Source of the DNA: Nocardioidaceae bacterium
GTDB lineage: Bacteria > Actinomycetota > Actinomycetes > Propionibacteriales > Nocardioidaceae
Length of the DNA: 43,947 nt
Reading direction: 5' to 3'
Assembly: GCA_013697585.1 (NCBI GenBank)
Contig: JACCWP010000090.1
Location: 1 to 43,947 of the forward strand
Shown: positions 33,435-40,337 of the stretch, one piece after another
Layout: every line of letters begins with the position of its first letter
Position numbering within the stretch: the stretch's first letter is position 1
Made by a program: the position numbers and the translations under genes
Notes under the pieces: model-generated
What the model was told of the DNA's origin: nothing
The model's input: only the letters and a program-made list of their open reading frames with translations
Database searches by the model: none

Positions 33435-33602
33435 AGGGAGGCCGACCGGCCGCTGTGCGTTCGCCAGCAGCGGGCGGCCCAGCCACCACGCACCGGCCCG
33501 GCGCGCCGGTGGCAGCGACGCGCGGAGCGGGACTATGGTGCCCGGCACCAGCCGACGAGATCCACCCCGCAGCCTGCTGCGGGTGGCGTGGAGGTGAGCG
33601 CG

Positions 33603-35246
33603 ATGTCGACGACCCCCGGCGGACCAGCAGCACAGGGTGGTGGACCCGATCGGGGTGCCGGCGCGGTTGACGTCGAGCAGGCACTGCTGGGCGGCTCCAC
33701 CTACCGGGGTATCGCCGAGCAGGAGCTCTCGCCGGGCGAGGAGCGGTTCGAGCGACGACGCCGGACGACCGGGCTCTTCCTGGCGCCGCTGGTGACGGCG
33801 GTCTTCTACTTCCTGCCGCTCGACCTCAGCTATGCACAGCAGACCCTCGCCGCGGTCCTGCTCGGCGTCGTGGTGCTGTGGATGACCGAGCCGGTGCCGA
33901 TCCCGGTGGGCGGCCTGATCGGCATCGCCGCGATCGCACTGCTGGGAGCGGTGCCGGCCGAGGAGGCGTTCGTCCCGTTCGGCGACACGACAGTGCTGAC
34001 GTTCATCGGCGCGTTCATCCTCGCCCAGGCGATGTTGCAGCACGGCGTCGCGAGGCGGTTCGCGTTCCGCATCCTCGCCATCCCCGGTGTCGGCCGCAGC
34101 ACCACCAAGGTGCTCATCGCCTTCGGCGCCATCACCTGCCTGCTGTCGGCGTTCGTCTCCAACACCGCGACGGTCGCGATGCTGCTGCCGACCGCGCTGG
34201 GCATCCTGGCGGTCATCGCCAAGCTCCTACAGGAGCAGGGCTACACCGACGCCGAGGGCAGGTTCGACCCCACCCGGCTGCGCGTCGGCGTCGCGCTCAT
34301 GCTGATGCTCGCGTACGGGGCGAGCGTGGGCGGGCTCCTGACCCCGGTCGGCAGCCCGCCGAACCTGATCGGCCGCGACCTCATCGAGCAACGCACGGGC
34401 GAGGCGATCTCGTTCGCCGCCTGGATGGGCATGGCCCTGCCGGTGTGCGCGCTGATGTTCGTGGCGCTGGCTGTCGTGCTGCTGCTGCTGAACAAGCCGG
34501 AGATCCGGCATCTCACCGGAGTCGAGGAGTACGTCGCCCGCGAGCGAGAGCGGCTGGGCCCGCTCAGCCGCGCCGAGCGCAATACCCTGTTCGCCTTCGG
34601 CGTTACGGTCGCCCTCTGGATCACGCCCGGCGTCGTGGCTGTCGTCGCGGGCACCGACTCCGGGCTCTACATCGAGATGGGCGAGCGCCTCGACGAGGGC
34701 ATCGTCGCCGTGCTGGGTGCCGGGCTGCTGTTCCTGCTGCCGACCGACTGGGGCAAGCGCGAGTACACGATGACGTGGGGCGATGCCGCCAAGATCGACT
34801 GGGGCACGATCGTCTTGTTCGGCACTGGAATCGTGTTCGGCTCGCTGCTGGACTCCACCGGTCTGGCCGAGACCATCGGTCAGGGCACGTTCGACGCCCT
34901 CGGGTTCGGTAGCGCGTTCGCGATCACCGCCTTCGCCGTCGTCCTGGCGATCGCGGTCTCCGAGACCACCTCGAACACTGCGAGTGCGGCCGTGGTGGTG
35001 CCGATCATCCTGCCGCTGGCGGAGGCGGCCGGGGTCAACCCGCTGACGCCTGCCCTGGCTGCCACGTTCGCCGCGTCGTTCGGCTTCATGCTGCCCGTCT
35101 CGACCCCGCAGAACGCCATCGTCTACGGCTCCGGCGTGGTGCCCATCACCAAGATGATCCGGTCCGGCATCAGCTTCGACATCCTCGGCGCCATCCTGGT
35201 GGCGCTGCTGCTGCCGCTGATGATCGTCGTCGTCGGGCTGGGCTGA
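33603..35246 (+). CDS. DASS/SLC13-family sodium-coupled dicarboxylate transporter
   Basis: The 547-residue membrane protein has a soluble N-terminus of about 60 residues and then about eleven hydrophobic segments. Both SNT signatures of the DASS family are present: FVSNTATVAMLLP in the first half and TTSNTASAAVVVPI in the second. ASVGGLLTPVGSPPN also fits. Family members import di- or tricarboxylates such as malate, succinate or tartrate with Na+. ATG 33603 was chosen because GGAGGTGA lies about 5 nt upstream. The next gene starts 2 nt after the stop, so this is a two-gene operon with a D-malate/tartrate-type dehydrogenase. A possible -10, TATGGT, lies at 33534-33539. Confidence 0.92.
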   Translation: MSTTPGGPAAQGGGPDRGAGAVDVEQALLGGSTYRGIAEQELSPGEERFERRRRTTGLFLAPLVTAVFYFLPLDLSYAQQTLAAVLLGVVVLWMTEPVPIPVGGLIGIAAIALLGAVPAEEAFVPFGDTTVLTFIGAFILAQAMLQHGVARRFAFRILAIPGVGRSTTKVLIAFGAITCLLSAFVSNTATVAMLLPTALGILAVIAKLLQEQGYTDAEGRFDPTRLRVGVALMLMLAYGASVGGLLTPVGSPPNLIGRDLIEQRTGEAISFAAWMGMALPVCALMFVALAVVLLLLNKPEIRHLTGVEEYVARERERLGPLSRAERNTLFAFGVTVALWITPGVVAVVAGTDSGLYIEMGERLDEGIVAVLGAGLLFLLPTDWGKREYTMTWGDAAKIDWGTIVLFGTGIVFGSLLDSTGLAETIGQGTFDALGFGSAFAITAFAVVLAIAVSETTSNTASAAVVVPIILPLAEAAGVNPLTPALAATFAASFGFMLPVSTPQNAIVYGSGVVPITKMIRSGISFDILGAILVALLLPLMIVVVGLG

Positions 35247-35247
35247 G

Positions 35248-36303
35248 GTGCCGCAGCGGATCGCGGTCATTCCCGGCGACGGGATCGGGGTTGAGGTGAC
35301 GCAGGCGGCCCGCGCCGTGCTCGACGCAGCCGCGGCCGGGCACGGCCTCGACCTGGCGTACGACACGTACGACTGGTCCTGCCGGCGCTACGCCGATACC
35401 GGCGCGATGATGCCGCCCGACGCGATCGACACGCTGCGGGCCTGCGACGCCGTGCTGCTCGGCGCGGTCGGGTGGCCCGGGGTCCCGGACCACGTCTCGC
35501 TGTGGGGACTGCTCATCCCGATCAGGCGGGCCTTCCGCCAGTTCGCCAACGTGCGGCCGGCGCGGGTGCTGGAGGGCGTCACCAGTCCGCTGCGCGGGGC
35601 TGAGCCGGACACGGTCGACCTGGTCGTGGTGCGGGAGAACGTCGAGGGCGAGTACTCCGAGATCGGCGGCCGGCTCAACCGCGGCTTCTCCGACGAGCTT
35701 GCGGTGCAGGAGGCGGTCTTCACCCGCGTCGGCGTGGAGCGGATCGCGCGGTACGCCTTCGAGCTGGCGCGGAGCCGTCGCGGTCGGCTCACGTCGGCCA
35801 CCAAGTCCAACGGGATCGTGCACACGCTGCCGTTCTGGGACGAGGTCGTCGCCGAGGTCGCCGCCGACTTCGCCGACGTCGAGTGGGACGCCGAGCACAT
35901 CGACGCGCTGTGCGCAAAGGTCGTCCTCGACCCGGGACGCTTCGACGTGATCGTGGGCAGCAACCTGTTCGGCGACATCCTCAGCGACCTCGCCGCGGCC
36001 GTCGCGGGCAGCATCGGCATCGCGCCGTCGGCCAACCTCGACCCGACCCGGCAGCACCCGTCGATGTTCGAGCCGGTGCACGGGTCGGCGCCCGACATCG
36101 CCGGGCAGGGGCTGGCCAACCCGGTCGGCGCGGTGTGGTCGGCCGCGATGCTGCTCGACCACCTCGGCCACCCCGGTGCCGGGGCCGACGTGCTGGGTGC
36201 CGTCGAGCAGTCGCTGCGTGACCCCGCCACCCGCACGCCCGACCTCGGCGGCACGGCGACCACCGCCGAGGTCACCACCGCCCTCGTCGCCCAGCTCGCC
36301 TGA
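35248..36303 (+). CDS. D-malate/tartrate dehydrogenase-like beta-decarboxylating dehydrogenase
   Basis: The 351-residue protein belongs to the isocitrate/isopropylmalate dehydrogenase family. The block GWPGVPDHVSLWGLL (residues about 75-89), followed by RPARVLEGVTSPL and VVRENVEGEYSEIGG, fits the DmlA/TtuC branch (D-malate and tartrate dehydrogenases) better than LeuB. The metal-binding GSNLFGDILSDL and GSAPDIAGQGLANP are intact. The likely reaction is D-malate plus NAD to pyruvate, CO2 and NADH. Tartrate or isopropylmalate remain possible. GTG 35248 begins 2 nt after the stop of the dicarboxylate transporter, which strongly supports a dicarboxylate substrate. Confidence 0.86.
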   Translation: MPQRIAVIPGDGIGVEVTQAARAVLDAAAAGHGLDLAYDTYDWSCRRYADTGAMMPPDAIDTLRACDAVLLGAVGWPGVPDHVSLWGLLIPIRRAFRQFANVRPARVLEGVTSPLRGAEPDTVDLVVVRENVEGEYSEIGGRLNRGFSDELAVQEAVFTRVGVERIARYAFELARSRRGRLTSATKSNGIVHTLPFWDEVVAEVAADFADVEWDAEHIDALCAKVVLDPGRFDVIVGSNLFGDILSDLAAAVAGSIGIAPSANLDPTRQHPSMFEPVHGSAPDIAGQGLANPVGAVWSAAMLLDHLGHPGAGADVLGAVEQSLRDPATRTPDLGGTATTAEVTTALVAQLA

Positions 36304-36350
36304 GCACGCGATGAGGGCGGGTCAGGCTGGCGGCGGATCAGGGTGGTGCA

Positions 36351-36428
36351 GTGGAGCTCGGTGCGCAGCTGGTAGCCGTGCATCGGCTCCTGGGTGAGCA
36401 GGGCGAGCGACCCGTGCCGGATGCTCAT
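36351..36428 (-). pseudogene. 5' stump of a PadR-family regulator gene
   Basis: From ATG 36428 the minus strand reads MSIRHGSLALLTQEPMHGYQ and then LRTEL. This is the conserved start of actinobacterial PadR repressors (SIRHxLLALLxxxPMHGYQL). After about 26 codons the match stops abruptly, and the reading continues through the end of the preceding dehydrogenase gene in antisense. The wing of the DNA-binding domain and the dimerisation part are absent. It lies in the 219-nt gap 36304-36522. Confidence 0.72.
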
Positions 36429-36510
36429 GGATACGGAGTACGCAGACCGGGTATGGCCCCGTCCAGGGCGACACGCCACCGCAGCGTCCGCGGGATGGTC
36501 GGTGGGTGCA

Positions 36511-36516
36511 TAGGGT
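36511..36516 (+). promoter_or_regulatory. -10 element of the flavoprotein gene (leaderless)
   Basis: TAGGGT ends 6 nt before ATG 36523, and no ribosome site fits in between. Confidence 0.55.
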
Positions 36517-36522
36517 CAGGCA

Positions 36523-37692
36523 ATGACATCACCGCGCGGCGAGACCGGTGGGCTGGTCGTGGTCGGCGGGGGCCCGGCGGCGTACGCGACCGTGTCGGCC
36601 TATCGCGAGGCTGGGGGCGCCGACGCGGTGACGGTGGTCTCCGACGACGACACAGCGCCCTACAACCGGCCACCGTTGTCCAAGGACTACTTGCGGGCAG
36701 AGGTTGAGGATGAGGCGCAGCCGCTCGCGGACGACGACTTCTGGTCCGACGTTGACCTGCGGCTGCGCACCCGCGCGACGGGCTTGGACCCGTTGGGGCG
36801 AACCGTCGCGCTCGCCGACGGCTCGGTTCTTCCGTACACGTGTTGCGTGCTCGCCACCGGGGCCTACCCGACGCCGCTACCAGTCCCTGGCGGCACGGAC
36901 CCCGGCGTGCTGATGCTGCGTTCGCTCGCCCAGGCGAGGCAGCTGCGGGAGGCAGCCGGTTCGGCGACGAGCGCCGTCGTGGTCGGGTCCGGGTTCATCG
37001 GCTGCGAGGCCGCGGTGTCGCTCGCGATACGCGGGCTGTCGGTCACCGTCGTGACCCAGGAGGAGCGTCCGCAGCAGCTGCGGCTAGGCGCCGAGGCGGG
37101 CCGCCGGATCGAGACGTGGCTGCACGACGCGGGCGTGCGGCTGCGCACCGGTGCGGAGGTCTCCGCAGTCGGCGCCCGGCAGGTTGAGGTGGCTGGTGGC
37201 GAGACCGTCGCAGCCGACCTGGTGCTGGTGGCCGGTGGTGTCACACCGCACGTCGAGCTGGCGCACACCGCAGGGTTGGCGGTGCGTCGTGGCCGGATCC
37301 CCGTCGACGCGAGGATGCGCACGGGGATGCCCGGGCTCTGGGCCGCGGGAGACGTGGCGCTTGCTCGCAACGCGGCCGCCGAGCGCGAGCTGGTGGTCGA
37401 GCACTGGGGCGAGGCGCTGGCGATGGGCGAGATCGCCGGCACCGGGGCCGCCGGCGGCGATGCCGCCTGGGCCGAGGTGCCCGGCTTCTGGTCCGACATC
37501 GGCGGGCGCACGCTCAAGCACGCCGCCTGGGGGGACGGGTTCGACGATGCCCGGCTGGTCGATTACGGCGAGGCTGCCTTCACGATCTGGTACGGGCGCG
37601 CCGGGTCGACCGTCGGCGTGCTGACGCACGAGGCCGACGACGACTACGAGCGGGGACGCGAGCTGATCGAGGCCGGTGCCCCGCTGCCCTGA
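36523..37692 (+). CDS. FAD/NAD(P)-dependent ferredoxin reductase-like oxidoreductase
   Basis: The 389-residue flavoprotein has an FAD-binding VVVGGGPAAYATVSAYREAG at the N-terminus, APYNRPPLSKDYL, an NAD(P)-binding VVVGSGFIGCEAAVSLAIRG (residues about 150-169) and the second FAD contact LWAAGDVALARN. This is the layout of putidaredoxin/rubredoxin-type reductases, which pass electrons from NAD(P)H to small iron-sulfur proteins or P450 systems. The C-terminal reductase domain is slightly short. No ferredoxin or P450 gene is nearby, so the partner is unknown. Confidence 0.9.
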   Translation: MTSPRGETGGLVVVGGGPAAYATVSAYREAGGADAVTVVSDDDTAPYNRPPLSKDYLRAEVEDEAQPLADDDFWSDVDLRLRTRATGLDPLGRTVALADGSVLPYTCCVLATGAYPTPLPVPGGTDPGVLMLRSLAQARQLREAAGSATSAVVVGSGFIGCEAAVSLAIRGLSVTVVTQEERPQQLRLGAEAGRRIETWLHDAGVRLRTGAEVSAVGARQVEVAGGETVAADLVLVAGGVTPHVELAHTAGLAVRRGRIPVDARMRTGMPGLWAAGDVALARNAAAERELVVEHWGEALAMGEIAGTGAAGGDAAWAEVPGFWSDIGGRTLKHAAWGDGFDDARLVDYGEAAFTIWYGRAGSTVGVLTHEADDDYERGRELIEAGAPLP

Positions 37693-37718
37693 CAGCGCGG
37701 GCGTCGCTGGCGGACAGG

Positions 37719-38492
37719 TCAGACCAGCGAGCGCAAGGCGACGCCAGCCGCCTCGAGCGCCTGACGTACGGCCGACGCAACCTCGACCGCGCCGGGCGAG
37801 TCGGAGTGCACGCACAGCGACTGGACCGGCATCGCGCACGTTTCGCCGTCGACGGTGCCGACGGTGCCGTCGCGTCCCATCGCCAGCGCCTGGCGACACG
37901 CGGCGTCGCGGTCGGTGACGAATGCGCCCGGATGACCGCGCGGCACCAGCAGCCCGTCGGAAGAGTAGCCGCGGTCGACGAACCCCTCCGCGACCACCCG
38001 AAGCCCCGCGCCTTGGGCATGGGCGGCGAGCCGGGTGCCGGGCTGCGAGAGAAGCCTCAGCCCTCCGCCATAGGCCAGCATGGCCTCGACGATCGCCGCC
38101 GCGTACTCGTCGCGGCTGCTGGCGGCGTGGTGGAGCGCACCGTGCGCCTTGACGTACGAGACTCGCGTGCCGGCAACAGATGCCAGCGCCGCGAGGGCTC
38201 CGACTTGGTAGAGCACGTCGTTGACCAGGCTGGCCCGCGGCAGCTCGATGAACCGACGCCCGAATCCGCGCAGGTCGCCGAACCCCACCTGAGCACCCAC
38301 CCCCACCCCGTGCGCCGCCGCCGCCTCGCAGGTGCGGCGCAGGATGTCAGGGTCGCCGGCGTGGAAGCCGCACGCCACGTTGGCGTCGGTCACGACGGCC
38401 AGCAGCGCCGCGTCGTCGGCGACCGTCCAGGCGCCGTACCCTTCGCCGATGTCAGCGTTGAGCGACACCACCCGCGGGACGGTCTCGGCCAT
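37719..38492 (-). CDS. pxpA: 5-oxoprolinase subunit A (LamB/YcsF family)
   Basis: The 257-residue protein has the family start LNADIGEGYGAW and ACGFHAGDPDILRRTCEAAAAHGVGVGAQVGFGD, then VKAHGALHHAAS, EGFVDRGYSSDGLLVPRGHPGA and a C-terminal SLCVHSDSPGAV. PxpA works with PxpB and PxpC to open 5-oxoproline to glutamate with ATP; those two genes are not adjacent here, which is unusual. ATG 38492 has a TAGGCT -10 element (38506-38501) ending 8 nt upstream, so it is probably leaderless. It converges with the flavoprotein gene. Confidence 0.92.
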   Translation of the reverse strand: MAETVPRVVSLNADIGEGYGAWTVADDAALLAVVTDANVACGFHAGDPDILRRTCEAAAAHGVGVGAQVGFGDLRGFGRRFIELPRASLVNDVLYQVGALAALASVAGTRVSYVKAHGALHHAASSRDEYAAAIVEAMLAYGGGLRLLSQPGTRLAAHAQGAGLRVVAEGFVDRGYSSDGLLVPRGHPGAFVTDRDAACRQALAMGRDGTVGTVDGETCAMPVQSLCVHSDSPGAVEVASAVRQALEAAGVALRSLV

Positions 38493-38580
38493 GACCGACG
38501 AGCCTAGCGAGGCCGACTTGTCGACCTGGTCCGCGCACAGCCGATGCGCGCTCGGGTGCGCGGTCGGATAGGAAGGCGCC

Positions 38581-39936
38581 ATGACAACGCGGCCGCTCGG
38601 CATCCCCTTCCCGCTGCTGGTTGCGGCCCTGGTCCCCGTGTCCGGGGTCTACCTTGGTGCTGCCGAATACCTGAGCCTGCCGACCGTGCACCTGCCTGAG
38701 CCGGCACTCGCAGTCATCTATGGCGCGGCGATCATCGGTGCGGCGTTCATCTTGTCCTGGGCCGCGGAGGCGGCCCAGGTGGACATCAGCGCCGGGCTGG
38801 CGCTGTCGTTGCTGGCGCTGCTCGCGGTGCTCCCGGAGTACGCGGTCGACTTCGTGTTCACCTTCGACGCCGGCCAGCTCTATGCCGCGGAGGGGACCTG
38901 CACCCCGTCGGGGATCGAGTCCAACCCGTGCTCGCTGGCGCTGGCGAACATGACCGGCGCCAACCGGGTGCTGGTCGGTGTCGGCTGGCCGCTGGTCGTG
39001 CTGGTCGCGAGCTGGGCGGCGCTGCGGGCGCGGCGGGCCGGCGGGCACGATTCCGCGTCCAGCAGTCCGGGCGAGGTACGACTGGCGCCGCCGCTGGCCG
39101 CAGAGGTCGTGTTCCTCGGCATCGCCACGCTCTACTCGCTCAGCATCCCGTTGCGCTCGACGCTGACGCTCTGGGACGCGCTGGTGCTGGTGGCGATCTT
39201 TGCGGCGTACGTCTGGCGGTTGGCCAAGGCGCCGGCCGTCGAACCCGACCTGCTCGGCGTCTCGCAGTGGATCGGAGACTCGGCGGCGCCGCGTCGGCGC
39301 AGCCTGGTGATCGGGATGTTCTCGGTCGCTGCGGTGATGATCCTTGCAACCGCCGAGCACTTCGCCGAGGCACTGGTGACGACCGGCGCCGAGCTCGGGG
39401 TCGACGAGTTCCTGCTTGTGCAGTGGGTGGCGCCGCTGGCCAGCGAGTCGCCGGAGCTGATCGTGGCCTGCCTGTACGCGTGGCGGCTCAAGGCCTCCGA
39501 CTCCCTCGGCACGCTGCTGTCCAGCAAGGTGAACCAGTGGACGCTGCTGGTCGGGACGATCCCGATCGTGTTCGCGCTCTCGGCCACAACCACCGACGGG
39601 CTCCCGCTCGACACCGAGCAGCGCTTCGAGCTGCTGCTCACGGCGGCGCAGTCACTGTTCGCCGTGGCCATCCTGCTTGACCTCAGCCTGACCCTGTGGG
39701 GTGCGTCTGCCCTGCTGTCGCTCTTCCTCGTCCAGTTCGTGGTGAGCATCACGATGTCGTCGGACGCCAACCGCTATGTGACGATCGCGCTGTCCATCCT
39801 CTATTGCGTGCTCGCGGTGTTCCAGCTGGTACGGCACCGCACGAAGGTGGTGCAGACCGTCAAGGACGGCATCCGGACTCCCTTCGACCAGCTGGAGCAG
39901 CGGGCAGAACGGCTGGCGACCGACCACGAGGGCTGA
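38581..39936 (+). CDS. sodium/calcium exchanger family membrane protein
   Basis: The 451-residue protein has about eleven hydrophobic segments arranged as two inverted halves, each with an alpha-repeat of CaCA exchangers. The first half shows LLALLAVLPEYAVDF and NMTGANRVLVGVGWPLV. The second shows QWVAPLASESPELIVACLYAW and LGTLLSSKVNQWTLLVG. The central acidic residues (Glu in LPEY and SPEL) are the expected cation ligands. It probably exchanges Ca2+ or another cation for Na+ or H+ at the cytoplasmic membrane. AGGAAGG lies 5 nt before the ATG. Confidence 0.88.
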   Translation: MTTRPLGIPFPLLVAALVPVSGVYLGAAEYLSLPTVHLPEPALAVIYGAAIIGAAFILSWAAEAAQVDISAGLALSLLALLAVLPEYAVDFVFTFDAGQLYAAEGTCTPSGIESNPCSLALANMTGANRVLVGVGWPLVVLVASWAALRARRAGGHDSASSSPGEVRLAPPLAAEVVFLGIATLYSLSIPLRSTLTLWDALVLVAIFAAYVWRLAKAPAVEPDLLGVSQWIGDSAAPRRRSLVIGMFSVAAVMILATAEHFAEALVTTGAELGVDEFLLVQWVAPLASESPELIVACLYAWRLKASDSLGTLLSSKVNQWTLLVGTIPIVFALSATTTDGLPLDTEQRFELLLTAAQSLFAVAILLDLSLTLWGASALLSLFLVQFVVSITMSSDANRYVTIALSILYCVLAVFQLVRHRTKVVQTVKDGIRTPFDQLEQRAERLATDHEG

Positions 39937-39975
39937 AGGACCGTTTCGCCCCGCGGCGGGCCGATCGCGCCCCGT

Positions 39976-40293
39976 GTCGGACACACCGAGTCCCACGCGC
40001 TGAGCGACCCGCTGACCGGCGTCCCCCTGGTCGCCCTCTTCGGCGGCGTCGCGATACACCTGCTGGGCCACGTTGGCTACCGCCGCCGCAACGTCGGCAG
40101 CTGGAACCCGCACGGCACCGTGTCGCCGTGCTGCTCCTCGCGCTGCTGCCGGTCGGGTGGGGTTTGCCCGCGCTCGCCTCGCTCGCCCTCGTGGCGGCGA
40201 CCCTGGCCGCACTGGTGGGCTACGAGGTGCTCGCTTCGGCCGGGCTCGCGATCACGCACGCCACCAGGAAGCGCAGCGAGACCAGCACCGCGG
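39976..40293 (+). pseudogene. C-terminal remnant of a low-temperature-requirement (LtrA) protein
   Basis: One frame gives VGHTESHALSDPLTGVPLVA, then LFGGVAIHLLGHVGYRRRNV and GSWNPHG (39976-40116). After a frameshift near 40116 the adjacent frame continues as HRVAVLLLALLPVGWGLPALASLALVAATLAALVGYEVL. Together these match the last two or three membrane helices of LtrA-family proteins. The N-terminal two-thirds of the gene is gone. It fills most of the 401-nt gap between the exchanger gene and the GGDEF-EAL gene. Confidence 0.65.
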
Positions 40294-40337
40294 TTGAGCG
40301 GCCACGCACCAGCAGCCACCAGGTCGTGGGGTGTGGT

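Noticed and set aside
34227-35366. 379-codon minus-strand frame over the DASS transporter
   Set aside because: It is the shadow of a well-supported membrane protein with both SNT signatures, and has no recognisable domain.
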